NCBI GenBank assembly: GCA_035235625.1
Contig: CP141141.1
Coordinates: 14,691,968-14,755,967 of the forward strand
Direction: 5' to 3'
Source of the DNA: Saururus chinensis
Taxonomy: Eukaryota; Streptophyta; Magnoliopsida; Piperales; Saururaceae
Length of the DNA: 64,000 bases
In this document: positions 47,485-59,145 of the stretch, piece by piece
Layout: each line of letters starts with the position of its first letter
Position numbering within the stretch: position 1 is the first letter of the stretch
Program-made: the position numbers and the translations under genes
Notes under the pieces: model-generated
Databases searched by the model: none
The model's input: only the letters and a program-made list of their open reading frames with translations
Told to the model about the DNA's origin: nothing

Positions 47485-50400
47485 CTACTTTCTCAACTTG
47501 GGGACAGCCACTAGGGAAGGATCAATGACCAAAGTAAGGCTCAGCTTCTCTTTCAGCTCCAGCTCTTCAGGATGCATCCCATTAGGGAGTGCCCAGCTGA
47601 ATGAATGAAGAAGAGACCCCAACATGAGTGGAATGGTCTTGCTGGCCAAGGAAAGGCCCATGCAGATCCTCCTACCTGCCCCAAATGGTATGAATTGGAA
47701 GTGGTTCCCATAGTAGTCTATGTCAGAGTCAATGAACCTCTCAGGTGAGAAGGCATTGGGGTCGGTCCATGCACTGGGGTCACGCCCTATGGCATAGGCG
47801 TTCACTAGAACTTGGTAATCTTGGGGGACGGTGTAGCCCATGACCTGGCAGGGCTCGACCGAGCGGTGCGGGATGAGGAAGGGCGCTGCCGGGTGGAGGC
47901 GCATTGTCTCCTTGATGCATGCGTGCAGGTACGGGAGGCGGGGCAGATCCTTCTCTGCCAGCACGGTCCCCGACCCGACCTCACGGTCAAGCTCCTCCAC
48001 AGCCTTGGCCATCTTCTCCGGGTTCTTCAGCAGCTCCGCCATTGCCCATTCTATTGTTGTGCTGCTTGTCTCTGACCCTGGACCAAATGTCTCCTACCAA
48101 TTTGAAACTGATGAAGTAAGCTCTTGCTGATAAAGCACAGCTGATTGGACAGGATGATAAACAGCATATATGTGGTTATTAAACTGAGAGCGAACTTTAT
48201 AGACCGTAGTCTTGGACCTGCATGGAGAACTGATTGAACTGTATGCAAAAAGATTATATACAGTTGTTAAATTAAGATTGAACTTCATTTTCGTGTACTC
48301 CTTACAAATAGGATAAGGTATTGATATTAATATGGTAACTGGAAATTTTATTTGAGTAATTTACAATGTATGCATGTTAATTCACAAATAAGAGAGTGAG
48401 TTTTCAAATAAGGAAAAATTTACCATGAACCTGGGCTTATGCTTGTTAGTATTTGCCTGAGCATTATTAGCTTTCGAATCTAGATCTGACGATGGTCGTT
48501 CATCGAAGGCTGAGCAGGTGATTCAAACCCGCAATGACTTCGTAAATAATGTACTCCGTCAAATCAAAGTTCAATGGCCCAAAATGCCAATCTTACATTG
48601 ATGTGTGTGAGCTTGACCTTGTATTAACAGGTCTATTCAAATAAGGGCAAGGATGGAACTATAGGCCATGGCCCCTGACCTATTCCAAAATATTTCTATG
48701 TACTCAACTATTGCTTTAATTAGAATATTAATTGGACTTCGTACGCCAGTCTTGTGAAGAGAATTTAGTGGACATGTAGGGGCCATAATGAAAAAAGGAG
48801 TCTTGGACTTAGGAATTTAGTTAATTTAAACTTTGGAAGGTTTCATGGAAAGGCAATATATATGGGTGTGAAAGCTAAGAGAAGGCAAAGTGGAACATTA
48901 GGGTTTCAAGTTTTCATTTTTATTCTTCTTCTAATTGTGACATTAATCATATTTATTTCATTTACATTATTCAAGTATGAATAATTGTTTCGTAATTTTT
49001 TATGAACACGCTTATTTAGTTTTTTATTATTTTTTGAGAAAAAGTTTTTACTATTAAGATTATTTTAAAATTTTATATTATTTATTTGTTGGAATAGAGA
49101 TTACTTAGGTATACAATAAAAATGATTGAATAAATTATTATTTTATTGTATACATGTTATGTACCAGAGTGGTACACAACATCATCTTAGTAAAAGAGGT
49201 AAATATCGGCTGAATAGTCAGGACATAACAATACATCTGTTGTTAGAAGAATAGTTGACATGTAAGGAAAAATATAAATCTTTTATTTGATTTGTAGATT
49301 AATGTAAGAAAGTGATATACATCATTTTCTAAACATTATTGTTTTATTTTTATTTTTATACATGAAGATATAAAAAAATATTCATTTTTTAACCCCCATA
49401 AGATGAAATTCTAATTGAATAAGGGTACTATACTCTCTCTCTCTATATATATACTTCCCACCTTAGTAGCCCTTGTTTCCAATCCTCACATGTCACTTCA
49501 CCACCAAAAAATTCCTATATCATGTGCAAACAGCAATATGTGGTGGAGATGTGAGGAGGGCTAAGTAAAACAGAGCTAATAAAGAAATATGAAAGCACTT
49601 TCGTTCAAGCCTCCTCGTGCTCTATTAGTAATTATGCAAATTAAAGTGGTAGCAATTAAAAGGGACACAAACCAAGAATATAGCGTTGATTTGTGGGTCT
49701 CTGAACCCATTCGCAAGTAGAACTTGGAGGAAGTCATGCTTGGTCTGGTCATTCTTCTCCCTTCTTTCTTTGACCACTCCAGTCCAGAGTGCAGTGACAT
49801 CATTAAGCCTTCGCAGACAAGCCCGGTTCAAACCATGCAGGTCCAGTCCCCCCAAGAAGGGGTAGAAGTCTGCCAAATTGGGGCTGGCCGCTATGTACAA
49901 CATATCTCTAATGAGCTTTTGCATGCTCACTTTGTCACCCTGGTCTCCGTATTGGAATACGTCCTGGGAAAAGACCGCATGGCCCAAGATGTTGAGCAGG
50001 GTCCCAAACACCACTTCGGTTATCCGGACCGGCGTCCCCTCCCGGCCGCGCATATATTCAAGCATCTCCGCCACTTTTGCCTCCCGGACGTGGGTGTGCG
50101 CATCAAGCATTCGTGTCGTGAAGAGCTCCGTCCTCGCCACCCGCCGGAGCGCCTTCCAATTGTCGGTGCAATCGGTCCACACCACTGAATGTTCGGTGTG
50201 GTCCTTCATGCGCAGGCTATGTGGGATGTAGCGACCGGACATGGCGCGGTCATGCGTGCGGAGGATCTCCATGGCGGAGTCCGGTGTGGAGGCGACGATC
50301 ACCGGCTGCGCGCCGAACTTGACCAACATGAGAGGGCCGTGGCGGCGGGCGAGCTTCATGAGCTGTACATGTGGGGATTGGCTCATCACAGAGAACATGT

Positions 50401-50515
50401 TGCCAACTAGGGGCCATGGGCGGGGGCCGGGGGGGAGGTTCTTGTTTGGGAAGGGCCATAGGAGGAGGAAGAGGGGGATGAGCAAAAAGAGAGAGTACAG
50501 CCACCAAACTTCCAT
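47485..50515 (-). CDS. Cytochrome P450 monooxygenase, CYP71 clan (CYP76/CYP80-like)
   Basis: A membrane-anchored ER haem-thiolate monooxygenase. Exon 1 is 49673-50515 (281 codons, ends IFL, donor gtttgt) and exon 2 is 48093-47485 (acceptor ttggtag, starts ETFGPGSET); joined in phase 0 they give 483 aa. The ATG at 50515 gives MEVWWLYSLFLL, a hydrophobic anchor (residues 4-20), then the PPGP hinge at 28-31. The I-helix motif is GPGSETSS (285-292), ExxR is KETMR (342-346), PERF 398-401, and the haem loop FIPFGAGRRICMG has Cys at 425. The I-helix has Pro at the usual Ala/Gly position before Gly-Ser-Glu-Thr. All core elements are present, so it is probably functional. CYP76 and CYP80 members act in terpenoid and benzylisoquinoline alkaloid metabolism; the substrate cannot be told from this. 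The intron is 1579 bp. A broken tandem copy lies 1.4 kb downstream. Confidence 0.94.
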
Positions 50516-51894
50516 TGCAAAGATTGGCAATGAGATTATCAAAGATCGGTGGTGTGAAATTTATATCAAATTGAAGGTTCCAATGACAAAAAATTGCTAG
50601 TATCACATTATTACAGCAGATATGGTGACTAATGCTAGTCAATCTTGAAGACAAAGCGCCGAACTGAATTTTGTCTTGTTGATCAGGGTGAGAAATGTGG
50701 TTGACGCTCGTGGGAGTGCTCACGTGAAGCACGTGGTAAGTTGGGCTCAGTATAAAATGTCAATTGCAAGAAAATGGGCCTTACTATTGGCACAAGCGAG
50801 CTCACTGTAAAAATTAGTGGTACCTGCTCCTAGACAATCATGATCAGACTTCCATTTCAACTAGAAATGTAGGAGGAACGAATTTAAATTATCTGTGCAA
50901 AAAATTATAATTTAGGACTTTTGTTAGAACTTCACAAGCCTAAGATCAAGACTAGAATTTGATTGTTGATTGTGCTATTAAAAAAAAGATAAACATAAGT
51001 TTGAAAGAAAAGCACCAACAGCAATTTTAGTGTAAATATAACTAGAGAAGGACATCTAGGTTGGGAGAGGCTAGTAAGTTTGAGTCTTGTAAAATTTATA
51101 TATATTTAGAAAGTGGGATACCCACTTTTATAATAATGAGATATACACATGTAAATTAGTTGAAGGTTGTGAATAGTCTTACATCACTTAGAAAATGGTA
51201 GCAGTTTATATAAGGTATATGTTTTTGTCTTTCAAGTTAGGCCCTTGGGCCACATCATTTTTGTGGAGGAGATATATATTAAACCAATGTACCTAAGTGG
51301 GCTAACCCACACACATGAGTTGCGGCCTGTTGGGTCAAGTCGACAAGATAATAAATTTTAGGACAAATTCAATTGGTTTTTTCTTAACCTAAAATGGGTT
51401 CAATTTTCTTTTCACCTAAATGTGTTTGTTAATGGGCGAACACATCTATTTGAACGGGACAAGTTGTCTTCCATAAAATTTCTTATAAAACCCTAAAAAA
51501 TTATTTTTCTGGAATATCCTTTACTAGATTTCGTCACCATCTTCTATGAGAGCAAGTGCATAACATTGGCTCGCTGCATATGTTGTTTAAATGTGTGTGG
51601 TAGATCATCTTATCCTGGGAGACAGATGCCCAAGTGATTCCTAAGCACCGGTAGGGAAGGAGAATCCTATCTTAAAGATATAGCATACACGCTTGATTTG
51701 ATCAACTTCTTTTTATGAGTTTCTTTCGTCGCAACACTTACTAAGGTATGAAAAATTAACAAACTTAAGATAGAATTCTTATTTTTTTTTTGTACTTTAC
51801 GATTATGACTAATATTTTGAAAGTGTTCTAAATATTTTGAAACTGAGATTGTCTTCTGTTCATTGGAACATAAATGGCTGTAGAGGGTACCAAT
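50516..51894. other. P450 upstream region and gene-free DNA
   Basis: Probable promoter of the P450 in the first part. No second gene recognised; the frame 51667-51945 on the minus strand has no domain. Confidence 0.45.
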
Positions 51895-52435
51895 ATGACT
51901 TCGGTCATAATTTCCTTTACTGTTAATGCTCTTGTTCCTGTTCATGTGAAAGGCGAGAAACTAGAAAAATTTAGTGGCACAGATTTTAAAAGATGGCAAT
52001 AGAAGATGTTTTTTTTATCTTATCACATTAAATTTGGCTGGATTCCTATAAGAGGATGTTCCTTTTCTCATTAAGGATAAAAGAGATGACAAAATGGTTG
52101 TTGCAGCAGCCAATGCTTGGTGCTTGGAAATATGTAGCCTTTCTATGCCGAAATTATATTATCAATGGGCTAGATAACATGTTGTAGAATGTGTACAACC
52201 TGATGAAGAGTGCTAAAGCAATGTAGGAATCTTTGGATAAGAAGCACAAAACAAAAGATTCAAGTATGAAGAAATTCATTGTAGGCAAATGCTTGGACTT
52301 CAAGATGATGGATTCTAAGGTTGTGATTAATAAAGTCTAAGAGCTCCAAGTGATCCTACATGATATACATGCGGAAGGTATAACTTTGAGTAAATCCTTT
52401 TAAGTGGGTGCTATAATTAAAAAATTATCACATTC
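51895..52435 (+). pseudogene. Ty1/copia gag relic
   Basis: From an ATG at 51895 the frame reads ...GEKLEKFSGTDFKRWQ and then a stop in place of Gln. Other frames continue with MPKLYYQWAR / NYIINGLDN, ESLDKKHKTKDSSMKKF, CLDFKMMDSKVVINKV and ELQVILHDIHAEGITLSKS, matching the N-terminal gag (UBN2-type) of plant copia elements in order. Several frameshifts and stops. It breaks off where LTR-like sequence begins. Confidence 0.88.
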
Positions 52436-53402
52436 CCTGCTCTTACCTGTTTGATCATATGCCCCATGAGCATAGGTGTGCCTTGCATTTGGAAAAGTCC
52501 ATGAGGTCTAATTGCTCCTTGGAGGTTAAGGTGACTCCCAAGTGACATTCTTTTCCTTTTTCGATGTCGAAGCTCATTAATTGTAATGAGTTTTAGTTGT
52601 TGATAGTATGTATATGATAGTAAGAGTAAGTTGTATGTTTCGGATTCTGAGTAAGTTGTATATTTCGGATTCTGAGTAAGTTGTACATGTAAGATTCAGA
52701 GTAAATGTAAGTGTAAGCTTCTATAAAAAATGGTAAGTGTAAGTTTTTGACATAAGAGTTAGTGTAAATTCAGTTAGTATGATGATTTATGTGTGAGACC
52801 GTATTTACATTTTATATCTTCCTTGCTTCATGTGTGGTTATATGAATGCATCTATGTATGAACTTACAAAGTTCATTTATTTGTTTTCCCTACTTGGTAT
52901 TTTCTTACTGAGTATAAATACTCAGTTACTTTATTTTTAGCCCCTTCTTCTAGAGGCTTTTGTAAGTCGATGATAGCTTCTTGGATTGGACTATTCCCCA
53001 TGGTGGACTGTTCTTCCTCGACCTTAAATACAATGGACTCATACTAAGGCTATGCAAATTTTGGTGCAACAATCTCATGTATTAATTAAGATGAGAGTTA
53101 ATGTGTTATTCTACTGGACTTATGCATATATGTATAAATTATTACTCAGACTATTGAAGAGCTTGTACTCATAGATGCTTGGGATGTATTTATTTTTAAA
53201 GCCCATGCCACGACATGTTTTGTTTTATGTTTTCATTTTAGGCCACGCTTGAGAATGTCGGTTTGTTGTAAGATGGTTTAATTTATAAAAATTATTTTCA
53301 CATGTTTTGAATTTTCTTGTTTCATTTGATTTACATCCGTATTTTGAAATAAAATATTAGTAAAATTTTAAAGTAAATATAAGGAAAAACCTCGGATGTG
53401 AC
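52436..53402 (-). repeat. Fragment of the long LTR family of 23932-28730, minus orientation
   Basis: The reverse complement is collinear with about 23932-25195: near 52440-52490 ctcttacctgtttgatcata and gccccatgagcata match aggtaagag / tgctcatggggc at 25155-25190; near 52560-52590 the tcgaagctcattaattgtaatgag block matches 25030-25060. It ends near 53402 at the LTR 5' terminus (TGGTCACATCCGAGG against TGTAACGCCTGAGAA). Confidence 0.75.
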
Positions 53403-54840
53403 CATATTAATCAAGAAAATGAAACTCCAATAGTCACTCATTCAACACCAAACCCGCACCAATATCCAAGTGACCATTTAGTGCACCATCACAAAATAAG
53501 TCTTTAAATACTACTAGCTACCTTAATTTACACAAAGTATTATACCAAATATATCATAATAATTTACACAATACTAATTACATAAATAAGACCAAAACCA
53601 CAAATATGGACGTCATTGTTGCATTTACATGCAATTACATGGCAAATGGTAAAAGGAACCCTTGATGGTGGGAGAACAAATTGAATCTCAATGGAAAATC
53701 CTACTTTAACCTATGCTCTGTCCTACATGGATAGCAGGATGTTAATAAGCTCCCTCAATCTTTCTTGTGAAAGATACAAAAGATTTTTTGAATGTCCAAT
53801 ACAAGAATGCACCAATGGAGAAATGTAGGAAGCGGACCAACAATAGGGCCAATAATTACTATCCTTACCTTGAGTCAAAGTACAATACTTAACCTCTAGA
53901 ATGTAAATGCCCAAATTAAGCACAAAGTTATTTAAGTATATATTTGATTTAAAATTTATAAATGGCCTCATAACATATAAATTTTTCAAGAGAGTTAATT
54001 TTCTAGGAAGCAACATATTTTACAATATTTAATGCCAAGGAATCAAACAAGTTTACCTTCCAACCACAATGGAGCAATCAGCTTATTCCCTTTGCAGCAA
54101 TCAATATTTATATTCTAACCAACACGAGTAAGCCATTATCTTTTCCAACAATAGCTTATTCTTGACAAACATAGTAACCACAATTTCTACATAAATTTTT
54201 TTAATGTACAGTGGAACCAAACATAATATGTAGTGTCCCATCTCTAATCTTTAGCATAGCTATACACCTATTCCACTTGAGGGCTTACAACAATTATACT
54301 TTCTACTGCTCTAAACAACTCATGAGTGTATCCTAAAGTCTCACCAAACATACCCACATTTTTTAGATCTCATAACAATTCTAGACATGACTAAGAAAAT
54401 ATGTGGAAACATGAGCTAATCATCTTCATACTTGGAGGAGCCGCAATAGGAAATTCAATATCTTTTAGTGACAACAGTTTCATTCACCATAAAACAAGAA
54501 ATACTTTGTTGTGCATGCCAATATTGGAGAAGGAATATAGGTGTAGAGCGGGAATGCAAGAGGGAAGGAGGTAGAGATGAAGAGGGTAGGGTTGGCAAGG
54601 AGAGGAAGAAGGAGATAAGTACTAGGCGAGAGGGAGAAATGAGGCAAATTTTGTCTCCCTTCTTCATTAATCTTCAACCTTACATAGTAAACCTACTTTC
54701 CTAAGATACAATCTAGACCATAGAATTAAAATAGACTAAGGCCTAACCCAACCCAACCCAAACTACAGACAACTATGGCCTAACCCCGCCTAACCCCAAA
54801 ATAAATAGCCTATCTTGGCCACAAGGCCTTTATTTATAGA
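53403..54840. other. Gene-free DNA, later part probably gypsy 3' region
   Basis: No coding gene. 54540-54840 has purine-rich sequence and a cctaacccaacccaaccc stretch similar in style to the region downstream of the gypsy integrase at 8290-8750; probably the 3' untranslated/LTR part of the element at 54841-56640. Confidence 0.4.
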
Positions 54841-56640
54841 TTTCCAAATGAACGCCTACTGAGAAATGCAGTCATATCATTCCACCATGCTCCTCTCATT
54901 GGCCTTGTCTTCAAGGCTTGAACTCTTGAAATTAGTGAGGAATCTTATCCTCAAGGACCCAAGTTGCATCTTCCAAGGGATGGTCGTTCCAAGCTAAAAC
55001 TATTAAAATTATCTAACACTTAACCGGTTGCCACATTGCTCCTAATACTATAATACTTAAACTTAAGTAAGAATTAAGAGATTTTGAGCAGGAATTTTAT
55101 ATAGTGGAAATAAAAATTAAATTCTATGTGTTTGACTTATATGAATCTATCAATTAATCAACCAAAAAATCATGCAAGCATCACACAATGATTGAACATG
55201 AAAAACCCAACTTGGGTAAAAAACCATAGGTAGCCAACCCAGCTAAATCAATACACTAGAAAAAAAAATCTTACAAGACATAGAACAACCAACCTTAACT
55301 CGACATAAATGAAAACTCATTTTCTTTGTTCAGTGCTCTTTTATTGGCCTTGAAGTTTCTTCTCCCTAGAACCTTTGAAGTTTCCCTCTTTGTATTCCGT
55401 TTTCATCTTCTTTTAAATGCTCAATCAAAAACTCCATCTTCGATTGTTGATCTCCCTTTTAGCTCTTTGCTCCTTGATAAAGAACACCTCAGCAACTCCT
55501 CTAGTTGTTTGTGATGTGGTGTGCAATTACTCCTCTTTAATTCATATGAATCAAAGATCTCTCACTCATCAAAATTTTCTCACAAATCTTTGGTGAATAA
55601 GGAAAATACTTGGCTATGAAAGCTATCGCTTTTTTCTCCTCAAAAACTGTTTTTTCTCTCTTCAATTTCATCCATGCCTAGGCCTTTTATAAAGTCACAA
55701 AACAGATAGGGTAAAAAGAGCCCAACTTAGAAATGACTCTATTCCAGAATCCTAAACTAGGCAATTGTTTCATTAAACATTTCCTAAGGCGATAAATTGT
55801 TTAGCTTTTCTATTTGAATGAAACTCAAAGCAATTGATCATTCTATCCCTTGGGTAGAAAATCTCAAATTTGAGACATTTAAAATCAATCTATTCATTAG
55901 TGGGTTCAAAACTGATCGATCTCTAATAAACAGTTGGGTAATTTTTCTCCGTCTTTTCCCCAAAACTACCGAAATCACTCCCTTAGATTACTTCAATCAA
56001 ATCCTAAGTGATTTGTGTACATGAGTGTGTGTAAATATACATTTAAAGTCTGACACTCAGAATAGTCTTCATTCTTGAAACTTTAGAACACATTTGCTCC
56101 TATTTTTTGAAGCCCTTCAATTCCAAATTTAACTCGATCACTACACTAATCTTCATACCTTAAGACTAACAACACACATGGTGTTTTGACATTGTTTTGT
56201 TCAACAAAAATAGCCAATTTGCAACATATAAGCCTTATATGTTCTTTCACAAGCAACCAAGGCCTCTGTGACAAAGTAGCATGAACGTCACACTCATCAT
56301 TTTTCAACAACAGAAGCTAGAAAGTAAGGCAAAGGGGTGGTCACCGGGGTGGGCGGCAGGGAACTAGACATCTTGGAAGGATTTTTGACAAATCGGCAAA
56401 GGCGGGACATGTAGAAGATAGGATGAACTTGTGAATGGACCAGTAGTTGTAGCTTGCAGGCCACGGGTCCTACCCATTGAATGATGGGATAGGGCTCACG
56501 GAAATCGTGGGCAAGCTCGGCATTGACCATTTAATAAACGGACGATTGATAGTACGACATGAAGTTCACATACACAAGATCACAAACCACAAACTCACGC
56601 TCTATGCATTATCCATCATATACTTCTTTCTCTGAGTTTA
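54841..56640 (-). pseudogene. Ty3/gypsy integrase C-terminus and chromodomain, split by a solo LTR
   Basis: Minus strand: EPYPIIQWVGPVACKLQLLV, HSQVHPIFYMSRLCRFVKN, then after the insertion AWNDHPLEDATW and VLEDKI. This is the order of the gypsy integrase C-terminal domain (HPVFHVS motif) and chromodomain (EDATW motif). The LTR at 54995-56249 interrupts it; joining the flanks restores LVAW before NDHPLEDATW. Stops and frame changes make it non-functional. Confidence 0.85.
54995..56249 (+). mobile_element. Solo LTR of family R inserted in the gypsy chromodomain
   Basis: Flanked by a perfect 5-bp duplication caagc (54990-54994 and 56250-56254). Its end TATGTTCTTTCA is identical to that of 43808-45148; its start TAAAACTATTAAAATTATC is a diverged TGAG...TTTAATATC. 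Shared internal blocks: ACTAGAAAAAAAAATCTTAC, AAGACATAGAACAACC. Confidence 0.8.
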
Positions 56641-57180
56641 ATATTAGTCTAGAAGAGTATAATAGATTACTAAAATGCCCCTAGTCATATTATCTATGTA
56701 GATAAAAACTACGAGTTCTAGCCTCTTTACACATAATTTTCATACGTAGCAAAATCAAATAAGTATTCTCTCTAACCATACTCATGATGTATCAATCAAT
56801 AAACCACCGTCATTGTATCCACACATGAACACAAAAATTTAACGTGGAAAACCCTAACACCGGTAAAAAACCACAGCAGATCCAAATGAACACAAATAGG
56901 ATTGGAATTCAAGATTTGAAAATATTTCATTCAACATTATTTTAGTGAATCACACAACCTAGGGCAAAATCGACAAGCTTCACAAATAATTATAGTATTA
57001 ATAGCAAGTAAATCAAGCAAGGATTATGAAGCAAACCCTAACAAAAGAAAAATTATATCTAGGAAGCAAAAATAAGTAAGATCTAGAAAAATACACACAA
57101 CTATCTTGTAATAAGCATAAAAAACTATTTAGATATCAAGAAAAAACTCAAAATATTCAATTAAAACCCTTAGTTACCAC
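56633..57180 (+). repeat. LTR family R fragment, copy 3
   Basis: Starts TGAGTTTAATATTAG and includes AATTTAACGTGGAAAACCC. Truncated where copy 4 begins. Confidence 0.6.
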
Positions 57181-57181
57181 T

Positions 57182-58300
57182 TGAGAGTTTAATATCTGTC
57201 TCCAACTAAGTAAATCACTAAATTGATCCTAACCCTAGTACTTAACAAAAATAAGAATTAAGAATTCCAGCCTCTTTGAGTAAGAATATCTTATATAGCA
57301 GAAACAATTGATCAACCTTAAGTATATTTTGACTATTCTATTAATTAAACATTAAACAACATGCAAATTCATACAATAATTTTATGTGGAAAACCCCAAC
57401 TAGGGTAGAAAACCATGTCTACTACTCATTGCCCCAAATCAATACACTAGTAAAAAGACTTTTTATATGATATAAGCACACCACCAACTTCTCATGAAGA
57501 CTAACACAACTCTCTCTTGTTTAGATCTTCTTCTCTATATATTGTTCAAGTATTATACTCTACATCTTGAAGCTTTCTCCCTCTTTGTTTTGTTTTTGTC
57601 TTCTTTTAGTTTACTCAATTAAGCTCCTCTTGATTATTGATTTGGCTTTGAGTCTCTTCAATCTCTCATTAAAGACTTAACTGACCCTCTCGTAAACTTT
57701 ATGTGTGCAAAATACTCTTTGTTGTATCTCTCTTATGATTCAATTACCATTAAAACTACTCACTCAAGAACAATGATGATTTTGATGAAAAACTAAAGCA
57801 AAAGGATCTCCCTTTTTCTTCTCTCAAAATCTAAGTTTTCCTCTCTCTAATTTTGTGTTTACCTAGTCCTTCTATGGTATTTAGGTCATAGAGTTCAATT
57901 TGGAATAGTCTCTTTTTCATAATGCTTAAACTAAGCAACTTTAACTTCATATAAAATTCATCAAGGACGGAACTCTCTCATGTATTAATTGATCAGAAAC
58001 CTCTTGGTCAAAATTACAAAGATAGTTTACAAGTGTCGATCGATCGATCATCACAGCATATTCATTAATGATCGATTGATGAAAAATATATTTCAATTTT
58101 TTCCCTATTTTTTCCAAAACTTTCAAAATCACTTTTAATATTCCTAATCAAAATTAAGTGATTTTGTGTACATGTGTGTTGAAATTATACCTTTTACCTT
58201 TATCATTCACCATAGTCTTCAACTTTCAAAACACATCCGCTCCTATTTTTCAAATCCTTCAATTCCAAGCCTGGCTTTAGTCACATGTGAGTAAGTCTAT
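57182..58300 (+). repeat. LTR family R fragment, copy 4
   Basis: Starts TGAGAGTTTAATATCTG and includes ATGTGGAAAACCCCAACTAG and ATACACTAGTAAAAAG. The TATGTTCTTTCA end is not found, so the 3' end is missing. Confidence 0.6.
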
Positions 58301-58394
58301 TTGGGTAAATACAAGGTAGTTTGTTACATTTTGGTAATTTGACCGAAGTAAGAATCTACTCTAGTCATTCCCTCATGATCGACTACTTGGACCC

Positions 58395-58555
58395 AAAAAT
58401 GTTTGCTGCAAGTACAGCCTATAGCCAAAATGCTATCGTGCACCTTCATCATGACTAACACATGCAACAAGCACAGTGACCAAGTCTAGGCCTAGGACAA
58501 ATTTTGGTCCAATTTTTTGCCACATTCATTGAAATGCAACAAATCTGAATTTGTC
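58395..58555 (+). repeat. Segment similar to the P450 3' flank at 47060-47240
   Basis: Shared order of blocks: gtttgctgcaagtacag / gcttgctgcaagtagag, ccttcatcatga / acttcatcttga, agtgaccaagt / agtgacaaagt, cctaggacaaattttgg / cctagggtgaattttgg, attttttgccaca / attttttggcaaa. Non-coding. Confidence 0.7.
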
Positions 58556-59145
58556 AAAAAATATTCACTATTTCAGTTCGGTCCATTGGTTTTTTTCTCT
58601 TTGGCGGCGGCTTGGGCAGGTTTCTCCAATTATGTGGGTTTTTTGTAGTTTTGGTTATGGGGTTTATTGTGTTGAACAAAAAACTAATACAAGAGTCTTA
58701 AACCTTCTTCCTCCCCATTGATTGCGTCCTCCCTCTACACTTGCCTTTTCCAAACAGAACCAAAATGACCTCTCTAAATTGAAGCCAAATTGTCTATTTG
58801 TCACCATGGCAGCAAGAAATCAGAAATCATGGGTGCAAGCAGTTGTAGCATTTTTTATTCAATCAAATGTCCTAAAACAGTATAATTAGAATGCAATTTT
58901 TCCCAAAAAATACAAACGGGTAACATGTGATCCATCTAGTTTCATCCTGAAACACTACCGCCCTCAGATCGCTCTGGAAGCTCAAACGTCTCTAGTTAAT
59001 CATTGAATCACTTTGGTTAGGCAATAGACTATAATCCTTTACCTACATCAAGTAATTACACAGGCTAGTGCTCAGTTAAACTCATTGCAGTACAAAGAAC
59101 TCGCTACGCAGCTGATATTGATAATAACCTGTTAGTTTATTACTG
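58556..59145. other. 3' flank of SEND1
   Basis: No gene. Should include the SEND1 3'UTR on the minus strand. Confidence 0.4.

Noticed and set aside
48515..48545. tRNA T-arm-like word GATTCAAACCCGC
   Set aside because: No acceptor, D or anticodon stems could be built around it.
54738..54800. Telomere-like cctaaccc words
   Set aside because: Irregular and few; they are not the TTTAGGG plant repeat in tandem.
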